DNA from: JACRCE01 sp038043305
GTDB taxonomy: Bacteria > Desulfobacterota > GWC2-55-46
Direction of reading: 5' to 3'
Assembly: GCA_038043305.1 (NCBI GenBank)
Contig: JBBTCG010000127.1
Coordinates: forward strand, 1-18,040
DNA length: 18,040 bases
Positions 1-7,860 of this stretch are shown here, piece by piece. Under the pieces are notes generated by a model, which saw only the letters and a program-made list of their open reading frames with translations, was not told where the DNA came from and did no database searches. How positions within the stretch are numbered: the first letter of the stretch is position 1; every line of letters starts with the position of its first letter. The translations under genes were made by a program, and so were the position numbers.

Positions 1-82
1 ACGGCTCTCCTTTTTCGTCGTGCTTAATGAGCGCCCATCCCAACGAATTTGTCCCGACATCAAGACCAAGCGTGTACTCCAT
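1..82 (-). CDS. cas9: Cas9 endonuclease, N-terminal fragment (runs off the window edge)
   Basis: Only the first 27 codons are visible, from an ATG at 82 to the window edge. They read MEYTLGLDVGTNSLGWALI followed by KHDEKGEP. This is the RuvC-I motif that opens Cas9 proteins (LGLDVGTNSxGWAxx), with the expected catalytic Asp at residue 8, the same position as in Campylobacter jejuni Cas9. In the family this Asp helps cut the non-target DNA strand under guidance of crRNA and tracrRNA. A strong ribosome binding site (GAGGAGG) lies just upstream of the ATG, so the start is secure. The neighbouring tracrRNA-like gene on the opposite strand supports a type II CRISPR-Cas locus, and its CAATAAG motif and hairpins look most like type II-C. 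IscB-like RuvC proteins share a related motif, but the N-terminal position and the tracrRNA make Cas9 much more likely. Cas1, Cas2 and the array are not in view. Confidence 0.88.
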   Translation of the reverse strand, partial: MEYTLGLDVGTNSLGWALIKHDEKGEP

Positions 83-97
83 AGCGCGAACCTCCTC

Positions 98-126
98 TTG
101 ACACGATTTTTTATTTATGATAAAAA
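98..126 (+). promoter_or_regulatory. Predicted promoter of the tracrRNA
   Basis: A perfect TTGACA (98-103) is followed after 17 bases by TAAAAA (121-126), a 4/6 match to the -10 consensus. An overlapping TATGAT (116-121) lies too close to the -35 to be its partner. The predicted transcript start is about 131-134, exactly where the putative anti-repeat begins. On the other strand the -35 lies immediately beside the GAGGAGG ribosome binding site of cas9. Confidence 0.55.
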
Positions 127-130
127 AGAA

Positions 131-239
131 CTACCAAACTAATGCCTGCCCGCAAATCGCAATAAGCGCGAAAGCGCGCAGGATAACCCCCAACGGGGGT
201 AAACCCTTTGCCTCTTACGCAAGTAAGGGGCTTTTTTTT
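131..239 (+). ncRNA. Putative tracrRNA, divergent from cas9
   Basis: This is a transcript of about 105-110 nt predicted from sequence structure. The 5' part (about 131-163) has no internal hairpin and would be the anti-repeat. It is followed by CAATAAG (160-166), the same motif that follows the anti-repeat in the Neisseria meningitidis tracrRNA. Three hairpins come next: GCGCG/CGCGC with loop AAAG (166-179), ACCCCC/GGGGGT with loop AAC (186-200), and a 9-bp stem with a GCAA tetraloop (210-231) running into eight Ts. Anti-repeat, small nexus hairpin, then terminator hairpin is the known tracrRNA layout, and the final GCCTCTTAC/GTAAGGGGC stem resembles that of the Neisseria molecule. If the anti-repeat is right, the crRNA repeat should contain approximately ATTGCGATTTGCGGGCAGGC followed by ATTAGTTTGGTAG, allowing mismatches. 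No such repeat occurs in this window. Confidence 0.72.
210..239 (+). terminator. Rho-independent terminator of the tracrRNA
   Basis: The stem GCCTCTTAC (210-218) pairs with GTAAGGGGC (223-231), including one G-T wobble, across a GCAA tetraloop. Eight Ts follow at 232-239. Confidence 0.85.
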
Positions 240-438
240 GCCAAAAAGCAATATGGAACGAAACAACGGAAGCGATAAAAGATATGCGGCTGATATGGTT
301 ACTTCTTCAATAGTCACTTTACCACAACCCGTCTGAACAATCAATCCCTCAAAAAACCATTGACACAGCCTTTCATAAGATGCACAATCACGTATCCATG
401 AAAAACGACTCTGCTATCGTCCGGGGAAGTAAATATCT
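240..438. promoter_or_regulatory. Leader region between tracrRNA and bcsA, with a possible bcsA promoter
   Basis: These 199 bases hold no supported gene. The best promoter candidate is TTGACA (360-365), a 17-base spacer and CACAAT (383-388), a perfect -35 with a 4/6 -10, placed to drive the bcs operon. I saw no c-di-GMP riboswitch or other structured leader. A 14-codon ORF beginning at the ATG at 398 ends at 442, overlapping the TTG start of bcsA, but it has no clear ribosome binding site. Confidence 0.4.
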
Positions 439-2778
439 TTGAGGATCGGCTCTATTACAGACAGATTCAAGCTTGTCCTCGCGTGCTTTAAGCGGGGAAA
501 GTCTGATAAAATGCGGCTGCTTGCATTGGTTGTGCTTGCGTCCACGTTGTTTGTCCTTTTTCGCTTCACTGAGAGATACCTTGGCACAATGTATCAGGTC
601 ATCATCGGCTGGGGTTCCTTGAGCCTTTTCGTCGTCCTGTATAAACTCAAAAATTCGCAAAAACCGCCGGCAAGAATTTTTTTAATAGTTATAGCCGCAT
701 TTATAACGTTAAGATATTTTATATGGAGGACAACCGACACCCTTCTTTACACCGGGATTTACGATCTTCTCGGCATGTCTCTCTTGTACATTGCCGAGAT
801 TTATACGGTAACGATACACTTTCTCGGCATGTTCATAAACATCTGGCCCCTGCATAGCGAGACCCCTCCCCTGCCTGATGACGAAAGTAAACTCCCGACG
901 GTTGACGTCTTCATACCAACGTACACGGAACACATCGAAATCGTACGCATTACCGTAACAGCGGCCCTTCAGATCGCTTATCCCAAGGAAAAATTCAAGA
1001 TACATATACTCGATGACGGTTCGACGATTGCCCGGAGGAATAATCCGGCAACGGCTGACGCCGCGTGGGAAAGGCACTTTGCCCTCAAGTCCCTTGCGCG
1101 TGAGCTTGGCGTAAACTATCTGACGCGGGAAAATAACGGGCATGCAAAGGCCGGCAACATAAACCACGGACTTGCCAACACGCAAGGCGAGCTGATACTG
1201 ACCCTTGACTGCGACCACGTTCCGACAAGGGATATACTCAATAACACGGTGGGGTTTTTCCTGCGCGACGAAAAACTGTTCTTAGCCCAGACCCCGCACT
1301 TCTTCATCAACCCTACGCCGGTTGAAAAGAACGTCGTGGCAAACGTGAACATCTCCGGCGAAAACGATATGTTCTACAGGGTCATACACCGGGGGCTCAA
1401 CTCGTGGAACGCAAGCTTCTACTGCGGAAGCGCGGCGGTCATCAGAAGAAGCCATCTTGAATCCATAGGCGGGATATCCGGCAAAACGATTACCGAGGAC
1501 GCTGAGACCTCGTTCCTTCTTCATGCCAAGGGGTTTAACAGCGTGTACGTAAATCGGCCGATGGTATGCGGCTTATCGCCCGAAACCTTTGACGACTACA
1601 TAATCCAGAGGACGCGCTGGGCGCAGGGCATGATACAACTGTTCATCAAACATAACCCTCTGTTTGAAAAAGGACTTTCATGGGGTCAGAGGCTTTGTTA
1701 CTTCAACTCCTGCTTTTTCTGGTTCTTCGGGCTTTCAAGGCTTGTGTTCTACATAGCCCCGGCGACCTTCATCATACTCGGCATGAGGGTATACCATGCC
1801 TCCATAACGCAGATACTCGCCTACGCGCTGCCGCACGTCTTCGCCACCTTCTTTCTGATGGATTTCCTCTACGGAAAGGTCAGAAGGCCGTTTTTTTCGG
1901 AGATATATGAGAGCGTGCAGTCGCTCTTTCTCATACCGGCCGTAATATCCGTCATCTTCAACCCTGATAAGCCTTCATTCAAGATTACGCCAAAGGGCAC
2001 GCGCCTTGAAAAAGACGCCTTAAACCCGCTTGCCATGCTCTTTTTCATCGTGGTCTTGGTAAACCTCGCGGCAATGCCGATTGCCGTAAGCAAATGGTTC
2101 AGTTTTCCGATGTACCGGGACGTGATCATCATTACGACGGCGTGGTGCTCGTTTAACATACTCCTCGCGCTCATGTCGCTCGGAACGTTCTGGGAAATGA
2201 AGCAGGTGCGCCAGCACCACCGCATCATGGCAAAAGGACAGGTCAGCGTCCTGTTCAAAAGGAATAACGAGACGATTGAAGGCCGGATGCTCGACGTATC
2301 GCTTACAGGACTTAGCGTTGCGATAAAACCGTCGTTTGCTCTTGGGCCGCATGAGGACGTAATCATCGAGGCAACGGACAGCTACGGCGAAAGCTACGCC
2401 TTCCCGGCCGTGATACGCAGACACAGGAATACCGTTAACGGGTATCTGTGCGGAGCCGAGTTTGCCTGTCATAAGGAAAACTACGGACAGATAGTGCGCT
2501 TCGTCTACGGAGACGGCAAGAGGTGGATGGATCTGTGGAACGAGAACATACGTTCAAAAGGGTCGCCTAAGATACTCTTAAACCTCCTGAAAAGGGGTGT
2601 GAAGGGCTGTTATGGGTGTTTAATCATGCTGACTAAGGCGGGCAAAAGACGGGTAAACGCAATAACTTTAACGCAAACGGCCATGTCAATTAAGTTGACT
2701 TTTCCCGTAGTTAAACGATATATTATCCGGCCAGTGGACATAGTGCGGGGCATAAGCCCACGGCCTGAGAGGACATAA
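439..2778 (+). CDS. bcsA: Cellulose synthase catalytic subunit BcsA with PilZ domain
   Basis: This inner-membrane GT2 enzyme polymerises UDP-glucose into beta-1,4-glucan and extrudes the chain. The motif set of the family is complete: DDGS (192-195), DCDH (257-260, the DxD), TED (352-354, the catalytic base) and QRTRW (390-394). FKITPK (514-519) matches the FxVTxK gating loop. N-terminal TM helices lie at about 27-140 and more at about 420-580. A PilZ domain follows, with RQHHR (591-595, RxxxR) and DVSLTG (619-624, DxSxxG), so c-di-GMP should activate it. The 779 residues are in the usual size range. The TTG start at 439 has GGGGA 11 bases upstream. ATG 511 (residue 25), also preceded by GGGGA, sits just before the first TM segment and is a fair alternative. 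It is first in the bcs operon, 5 bases from bcsB. Function is very secure, the start less so. Confidence 0.96.
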   Translation: MRIGSITDRFKLVLACFKRGKSDKMRLLALVVLASTLFVLFRFTERYLGTMYQVIIGWGSLSLFVVLYKLKNSQKPPARIFLIVIAAFITLRYFIWRTTDTLLYTGIYDLLGMSLLYIAEIYTVTIHFLGMFINIWPLHSETPPLPDDESKLPTVDVFIPTYTEHIEIVRITVTAALQIAYPKEKFKIHILDDGSTIARRNNPATADAAWERHFALKSLARELGVNYLTRENNGHAKAGNINHGLANTQGELILTLDCDHVPTRDILNNTVGFFLRDEKLFLAQTPHFFINPTPVEKNVVANVNISGENDMFYRVIHRGLNSWNASFYCGSAAVIRRSHLESIGGISGKTITEDAETSFLLHAKGFNSVYVNRPMVCGLSPETFDDYIIQRTRWAQGMIQLFIKHNPLFEKGLSWGQRLCYFNSCFFWFFGLSRLVFYIAPATFIILGMRVYHASITQILAYALPHVFATFFLMDFLYGKVRRPFFSEIYESVQSLFLIPAVISVIFNPDKPSFKITPKGTRLEKDALNPLAMLFFIVVLVNLAAMPIAVSKWFSFPMYRDVIIITTAWCSFNILLALMSLGTFWEMKQVRQHHRIMAKGQVSVLFKRNNETIEGRMLDVSLTGLSVAIKPSFALGPHEDVIIEATDSYGESYAFPAVIRRHRNTVNGYLCGAEFACHKENYGQIVRFVYGDGKRWMDLWNENIRSKGSPKILLNLLKRGVKGCYGCLIMLTKAGKRRVNAITLTQTAMSIKLTFPVVKRYIIRPVDIVRGISPRPERT

Positions 2779-2783
2779 CCGGT

Positions 2784-4889
2784 TTGCTAAAAAAATTCCT
2801 TCTTGCAACGCTCATCGTACTTGCTTATGCCAACGCCTCATCTGCCGAGGTAATAACCGTTCCTCTGTACAAGCTCGCGCCGGTCAAGGCGGTGGACCTG
2901 AAGTGCATCAACGGCGTATACAGCCTTCAGATACCCGTGCCTGAACGGTGGCGGATAAAACGGGCGACCCTTGGCTTCGACTACGTAAACTCAACAAACC
3001 TCATTTCCGAAATCTCGCAGCTTGTCGTGAAGCTCGACAACTACCCTCTGGCGCAAAGGAAACTGAGCGCTCAGTTTCCGGAGGGGAACATGAGCGTAGA
3101 CATCCCTGTATCCATGTTGAAGAGCGGGTATCACACCCTCACCTTCCAGACCGCGCAGCACTTCAGCAGGGAATGCGAGCGCCCGTGCTCTCCCGATCTA
3201 TGGACAACGATAAATCTCGACAGGGCCGCCCTCAGGGTTGAATACGAGCTTGCCCCGGTACCGCTCAAACTCTCGTACATCAACAACTACATCTTCGACC
3301 CCAAGACCTTTCCCTACGGGGAGGTCAACATCGTAACCGCAGACAACTCCTCGAACACGCTCACGCTGGCCGGCATCGTCGCCTCCGGCATAGCCAAGAG
3401 ATTCGACTACAAGAAGGTCTACTTCAGCATGTCGAGGAGCCCCAAGGCCGGCATGGACAACGTGCTCATCGGCGATGGGAAATTCGTTGAACAGCATCTC
3501 GGAAACAACGTCAGGGTGAGCGGCCCGCTTCTCAAGATAACGCACCTTAAAGCGGACACTACACACGCCCTCATCGTCGTATCCGGCAATAATACGGATG
3601 AGATAAAGCTGGCCGCCGAGACGCTTGCGAACATCAGCCACTCATTCCCCGGCACCGATGAGGCAAGGCCGACTGAGTTTAAGCTGCCGGAGATAATCCC
3701 GTACAGCGGCAGGCTCGTGTTGAGCGCGGATAAGAAGTACGACTTAAAGACATTGAACCTCAACACCCATACGTTCGAAGGCATAAATCCTGCGCCGAAG
3801 GATATAACCTTCCGCCTGCCGTCCGACTTCCTGATCAAAGAAAACCAGTACGCGGACCTCGTGCTTAACTTCGTCTACAGCCCGGGCATGAGGGGCGATT
3901 CGGTCATGACGATCATGCTCAACAACAGGAGCGTTCGCGCCATACACCTTAATCAGGCCGGCGGAGACAACATAGAAGGGTACAAGATACACATACCCAC
4001 CTACCTTTTCAAACCGGGCAACAACACGCTCTCCTTCGTCCCCGTGCTTGTGCCTAATGTCAAGGAGTGCGACCTCCTTATGAGCAATAACATGTTCCTC
4101 ACGCTCTTTGAGAACTCCACGCTCTATTTTCCGCCGATGCCGCACTTCGTCGAGCTGCCGGCAATAGAGCTTTTCATGCTCAACGCCTTCCCGTTCACGC
4201 GCTGGCCCGACGGGTACGATACGCTTGTTTACGTCGCCAAGGCCGATGAATACACCGTTGCGTCGGCCATGAACGTCATAGGGATGATGACTCAGAAAAA
4301 CGGCTTCCCGCTCTTCGGTATAAAGGTCAGCGTTGAAAAACCGGATTCATGGAAAGGCGAGTTGATCGTCATCGGCGACGTCATGAGCATCCCGGACGAG
4401 TTGAAGGCCGCCGCGCCCTTAAAGCTTCTAAACCCGGGAACAGTGCCCTATCAGGTAATCAGAAACTGGGAGGGCGAGGCAAACCTTGCCTACAGCAAGC
4501 AGGCGAGCGGCTTGGGCCCCGGGCTTGGCGCCCTGATGGAGTTCGAGTCCCCGTACAAAAGGGGAAGAACCGCGCTCATGTTCACGGCCTCCAACACCGG
4601 CGACGTGTGGGCGCTTACGAACGCCCTGCTTGAGGCGCACGTGCAGGCCGCAAGCGCCGGTGATATGGTTCTCGTTGACCTGACGACCCAGCCCGAATAC
4701 AGGATTTCATCCTTGAGCGCCGGAGGCAAATACTCCACCGGCAAGCTCGGACGTCTGTTCTTCATTGATTATTACCTGTACTCATATCCGCTCGTTTACC
4801 AGATACTGATAATAGTCCTCATCGCTTCATCGGGTCTGGCTCTCTTTTTCTATATCAGGAAGGTGAGGCGCAGGAGGCTCAATGCATAA
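2784..4889 (+). CDS. bcsB: Cellulose synthase periplasmic subunit BcsB
   Basis: BcsB is the membrane-anchored periplasmic partner of BcsA that guides the growing glucan across the periplasm. The protein is 701 residues, close to the family size. It has a signal peptide (cleavage expected after Ala21 in NASSA|EV), a long beta-rich periplasmic body, and one C-terminal TM helix at about 671-691 followed by the basic tail RKVRRRR. The C-terminal helix matches the known BcsA-BcsB architecture, where it packs against BcsA. The TTG start is 5 bases after the bcsA stop and has AGAGGA 10 bases upstream. The 3' end overlaps bcsZ by 8 bases, so the three genes are almost certainly co-transcribed and translationally coupled. 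Identification rests on overall architecture and position between bcsA and bcsZ. Confidence 0.93.
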   Translation: MLKKFLLATLIVLAYANASSAEVITVPLYKLAPVKAVDLKCINGVYSLQIPVPERWRIKRATLGFDYVNSTNLISEISQLVVKLDNYPLAQRKLSAQFPEGNMSVDIPVSMLKSGYHTLTFQTAQHFSRECERPCSPDLWTTINLDRAALRVEYELAPVPLKLSYINNYIFDPKTFPYGEVNIVTADNSSNTLTLAGIVASGIAKRFDYKKVYFSMSRSPKAGMDNVLIGDGKFVEQHLGNNVRVSGPLLKITHLKADTTHALIVVSGNNTDEIKLAAETLANISHSFPGTDEARPTEFKLPEIIPYSGRLVLSADKKYDLKTLNLNTHTFEGINPAPKDITFRLPSDFLIKENQYADLVLNFVYSPGMRGDSVMTIMLNNRSVRAIHLNQAGGDNIEGYKIHIPTYLFKPGNNTLSFVPVLVPNVKECDLLMSNNMFLTLFENSTLYFPPMPHFVELPAIELFMLNAFPFTRWPDGYDTLVYVAKADEYTVASAMNVIGMMTQKNGFPLFGIKVSVEKPDSWKGELIVIGDVMSIPDELKAAAPLKLLNPGTVPYQVIRNWEGEANLAYSKQASGLGPGLGALMEFESPYKRGRTALMFTASNTGDVWALTNALLEAHVQAASAGDMVLVDLTTQPEYRISSLSAGGKYSTGKLGRLFFIDYYLYSYPLVYQILIIVLIASSGLALFFYIRKVRRRRLNA

Positions 4890-5919
4890 AACGATCATCT
4901 TTGTTTTACTTCTTATGACCGTTGCCCTATCGGGCGCAGCCTTGGCTCAGGACAAGGCGCTGTGGGAGCGGTACAAAGAAAACTTCGTAACCCGCGACGG
5001 GCGCACCATAGACTTTTACCAGAGTCAGGTAAGCCACTCCGAGGGACAGGGCTACGCAATGCTCATTGCCGTTGCCTACGACGACAGGGAGACCTTTGAC
5101 AGGATATGGGCATGGACCAAAGACAACCTCCTTGTGCGCTCCGACAACCTGTTCGCATGGCAGTGGGGCAAGAGGCCCAACGGCGTATGGGAGGTAATGG
5201 ACTACAACAATGCCACCGACGGGGACTCGCTCATCGCCTACGCGCTCATCAAGGCGTCGCGCAAATGGGGCGCGCCGGAATATAACGCGCAGGCCGTAAA
5301 GGTGGTGAAAAGCATAAGAAAGTCGCTTGTCGTAAGCTGGAAGGGAAAGAGCTTCCTCCTGCCGAGCTACTATGGGTTTGTAAGGGACAACGGGGTCGTC
5401 TTAAACCCTTCATACATAATATTCCCGGCCATGCGCTCCTTTGCCGAGGTTGACGACAAGGCATTCTGGGACAAGTTATACAAGGACGGCATGTACCTTG
5501 TCAACGACGCCTGTTTCGGCAAGCTGTGCCTGCCCGCGGACTGGGTCATGCTCACGAACGACAACGTAACCGTGCATACGGAAAGAAGCATCTACTACGG
5601 CAACGAGGCCATCCGCACCATACTGCATCTTTCATCGGTCAAATCAAACCAGTTCCCGCAAGGCGTTGCAAAGATACTTGAACTTTATAAGCAGACCGGC
5701 TATTTCCCGTTCTGGGTCGACCTCAGCAAAGACAGCTTCTCGTTCACCCCCTCGCCCGCCGGATACTACGCCATATACGGCCTTGCCGCAGACAGGATGG
5801 GCTTCGCTGCGCTCGGCAAGAAGATACTTAAAGAGGCAAAGGACAAATTGGCCACTGAGGACAACAACTACTACTCATACAGTCTGTATCTTCTCGCAAC
5901 GAGCGACGAGCTTCTATGA
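4882..5919 (+). CDS. bcsZ: Periplasmic endo-1,4-beta-glucanase BcsZ (GH8)
   Basis: This glycoside hydrolase family 8 cellulase of 345 residues is probably secreted to the periplasm to trim or release mis-assembled glucan chains during cellulose export. It has a clear signal peptide (residues 1-22, cleavage after LAQ or ALA). The GH8 landmarks are SEGQGYAM (53-60), whose Glu54 corresponds to the general acid, and NNATDGDSLIAYAL (109-122), with Asp113/Asp115 in the conserved NATDGD segment. Aromatic glucan-binding positions (FAWQW at 91-95, YYGNE) are present. The ATG lies inside the end of bcsB (8-base overlap). Gene order A-B-Z-C is the same as in Escherichia coli. Nothing suggests loss of activity. 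Confidence 0.94.
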   Translation: MHKTIIFVLLLMTVALSGAALAQDKALWERYKENFVTRDGRTIDFYQSQVSHSEGQGYAMLIAVAYDDRETFDRIWAWTKDNLLVRSDNLFAWQWGKRPNGVWEVMDYNNATDGDSLIAYALIKASRKWGAPEYNAQAVKVVKSIRKSLVVSWKGKSFLLPSYYGFVRDNGVVLNPSYIIFPAMRSFAEVDDKAFWDKLYKDGMYLVNDACFGKLCLPADWVMLTNDNVTVHTERSIYYGNEAIRTILHLSSVKSNQFPQGVAKILELYKQTGYFPFWVDLSKDSFSFTPSPAGYYAIYGLAADRMGFAALGKKILKEAKDKLATEDNNYYSYSLYLLATSDELL

Positions 5920-5945
5920 CCCACCTTTCTTGAAAGAGGGGTGGG
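5920..5945 (+). repeat. Strong hairpin between bcsZ and bcsC
   Basis: CCCACC (5920-5925) pairs with GGTGGG (5940-5945). The inner TTTCT and AGAGG can extend the stem to about 12 pairs with wobbles. No T-run follows, so it is not a classical terminator. It may instead protect the upstream message or reduce expression of the porin gene. It lies directly after the bcsZ stop. Confidence 0.55.
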
Positions 5946-6042
5946 CCCAAGAACTTTAATAAGGAACAAGCATCAGGGCTGACGATTGGATATGTATTGC
6001 CTCTCGCGCCATGACACAAAACAATCAACGTTACGCACTATC

Positions 6043-7851
6043 ATGACCCGTCCGCTTAAAATTGCCATTGCCGTTATACTCATGCTCCTGTCGTTCAACG
6101 CGGCTCCCGCCGTATATGCCGAAGAAGTTCAACCTGACGCTCAAATCGAAAAACCGCTCAACTCATGGGATGAGTGGGCGCTCTCCGAGCTTGCGTGGCA
6201 GCATTACAAGGGCGGCTTTTATAACGATGCGCTCAAGGAGTTTTCAAGGCTCGTCCGCCAAAACCAGGGCAACGGGGACTATCACCTTGGCATGGCATAC
6301 ACGCTCATGAAGCTCGAAAGGCTTGATGAAGCCCTGAAGATTGCCGAGGAGCACGAAGCGGAGAAAAAAGACTTCTCAACGATAAAGGCGGCCATCTACC
6401 AGAAAAAAGGGAACGAGGCTTACGACAAGAAGCTCTATGCGGAGGCGCTTGAATATTTCAAGAAGGCCATCTCCGCAAAACCGTCGGACACGGGCGCGCA
6501 GGCCATGTACGGCTGGAGCCTGTATAATCAGGGCAGGTTGGATGAGGCGCTGCCGCGCCTTGTTGAGATGTATAAAAACGACAATGACCCTGGGATAGCG
6601 GAAATAATAGTCCTTATCCATCAACGTAACAACGATACCTCAAACGCCTCCCTGTTCGCGGCCTCGCTCGCCGAATCAAAAAATAAAAACCTAAATAAGG
6701 TCGCCGCAGACTATTACTTCAGCGAGGGCTATCCGGTAAAGGCGTCCCTTACCTACAGGCATCCCAAGACGTGCTACTTCAACGCCAACAATCCTGAGTT
6801 GGACATAAGCGCATCGGTCAGGTACAAGACCGGTCAAAAAGGCGCGTCAAGACTGCGCGAGGAGTCCTTAACTGCGGCGTATATCCTTCCGCTGGCCCCT
6901 GCCAATGAGATGACCTTTTCAATGGCCGCAAAGGAACTCTCATCCGGCGCGGCGCCAGAGGGGCTGTTTGCCGGAAGCCACTATAAAAGCATACCGCTCA
7001 AGAACGGCATACCTCAGTCAATTCAGGTGATTGAGCCGCGCCTCAGTTACAAAGGCGCTGACAAAACACCGTATAGGCTTGAGGCCGGGACAACGCCTAT
7101 AGGCGCAAGTATCACCCCGCTTCCGGTCTTCAACGCAGAGGTTATGATTGGTTCATTGAGGCTTAACGCGCATCAGGAGTCGGTCAAGGAGTCAGTGCTT
7201 TCTTATGTAGGGCTCAAGGACCCTTACGGGGATACTCATTGGGGCAGAGTGGTGCGCTCAGGCGTGGAGGCTGAATACAAGCTGCGGCCTTATGAGGACT
7301 ACTGGCTGTCATTGAAGGCCGGTTACGACTATTACTGGGGCGAGTTCGTCATGCCCAACTCGTCTTTGTCCGCCACGGCCGCCGTTGGCAGGACGTTCCA
7401 TCCGGCCTCAAACGCATTTTCAGCCGGGTTTTTCGCAACGGGCAAGCAGTTCAAGAACAACTCCAACTTCTACACCTACGGGCACGGCGGGTACTTCAGC
7501 CCCGCAAGGTTTATGGCCGCAGGGCCTATGATCCGGTTTGAAACCACGCAGTGCAAGGACTACTACGCGGACATACAGGCCGCCGTAAGCTACTTGAAGT
7601 ACACGACTGAGAACGTTAAGCAGTATCCGTTTGAGACTTCAGGCCTTCAGAGCGGCTATCACTACAACGGCGAAGGATTTACGGGGATCGGCTATTCCGT
7701 TGACGGACGCGCCGTAAGGCTCATCACCGGTTACTGGGCTGCTGAGGCGTCCTTCAAACTGAATAAGTCGGCGGACTACAGGGAATGGACCGCCTTGGCT
7801 TCCATTAATTATTACTTTGAGCCGCGCAACGCCGTTGTTGCGAGGCGCTGA
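6043..7851 (+). CDS. bcsC: Cellulose export outer-membrane porin, short BcsC-like (TPR + BCSC_C barrel)
   Basis: This is probably the outer-membrane exit channel for cellulose. From ATG 6043 the product is 602 residues: a signal peptide (MTRPLKIAIAVIL to VYA|EE), about four TPR-like helical pairs (about 45-190), a linker, and a C-terminal beta-barrel-like half rich in alternating aromatics. That half has a GHGGYFSP segment (encoded near 7480-7500) that is characteristic of the BCSC_C family. An in-frame TTG at 5986 would add 19 residues before the signal peptide and is less likely, though neither start has a good ribosome binding site. Typical BcsC is about 1,100-1,200 residues with many TPRs. 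This one keeps the barrel but has a much shorter periplasmic scaffold, and the frame is intact. It follows bcsZ and precedes the cysteine-cluster gene by 9 bases. Confidence 0.85.
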   Translation: MTRPLKIAIAVILMLLSFNAAPAVYAEEVQPDAQIEKPLNSWDEWALSELAWQHYKGGFYNDALKEFSRLVRQNQGNGDYHLGMAYTLMKLERLDEALKIAEEHEAEKKDFSTIKAAIYQKKGNEAYDKKLYAEALEYFKKAISAKPSDTGAQAMYGWSLYNQGRLDEALPRLVEMYKNDNDPGIAEIIVLIHQRNNDTSNASLFAASLAESKNKNLNKVAADYYFSEGYPVKASLTYRHPKTCYFNANNPELDISASVRYKTGQKGASRLREESLTAAYILPLAPANEMTFSMAAKELSSGAAPEGLFAGSHYKSIPLKNGIPQSIQVIEPRLSYKGADKTPYRLEAGTTPIGASITPLPVFNAEVMIGSLRLNAHQESVKESVLSYVGLKDPYGDTHWGRVVRSGVEAEYKLRPYEDYWLSLKAGYDYYWGEFVMPNSSLSATAAVGRTFHPASNAFSAGFFATGKQFKNNSNFYTYGHGGYFSPARFMAAGPMIRFETTQCKDYYADIQAAVSYLKYTTENVKQYPFETSGLQSGYHYNGEGFTGIGYSVDGRAVRLITGYWAAEASFKLNKSADYREWTALASINYYFEPRNAVVARR

Positions 7852-7860
7852 AAGGAAGCA

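Noticed and set aside
210..239. The T-rich hairpin as a simple terminator of a gene to the left
   Set aside because: No plus-strand gene exists to its left. Its position after an unstructured stretch and two hairpins fits the tracrRNA better.
111..344. A minus-strand open frame of 77 codons through the tracrRNA region
   Set aside because: It lies antisense to the tracrRNA and its terminator, has no ribosome binding site and shows no recognisable domain.
1..440. A CRISPR array in the window
   Set aside because: No repeated unit matching the predicted repeat was found anywhere in the 18 kb. The array must lie outside.
398..442. A 14-codon ORF just before bcsA as a leader peptide
   Set aside because: No ribosome binding site, and no attenuator hairpin follows. 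Overlap with the bcsA TTG start alone is not enough.
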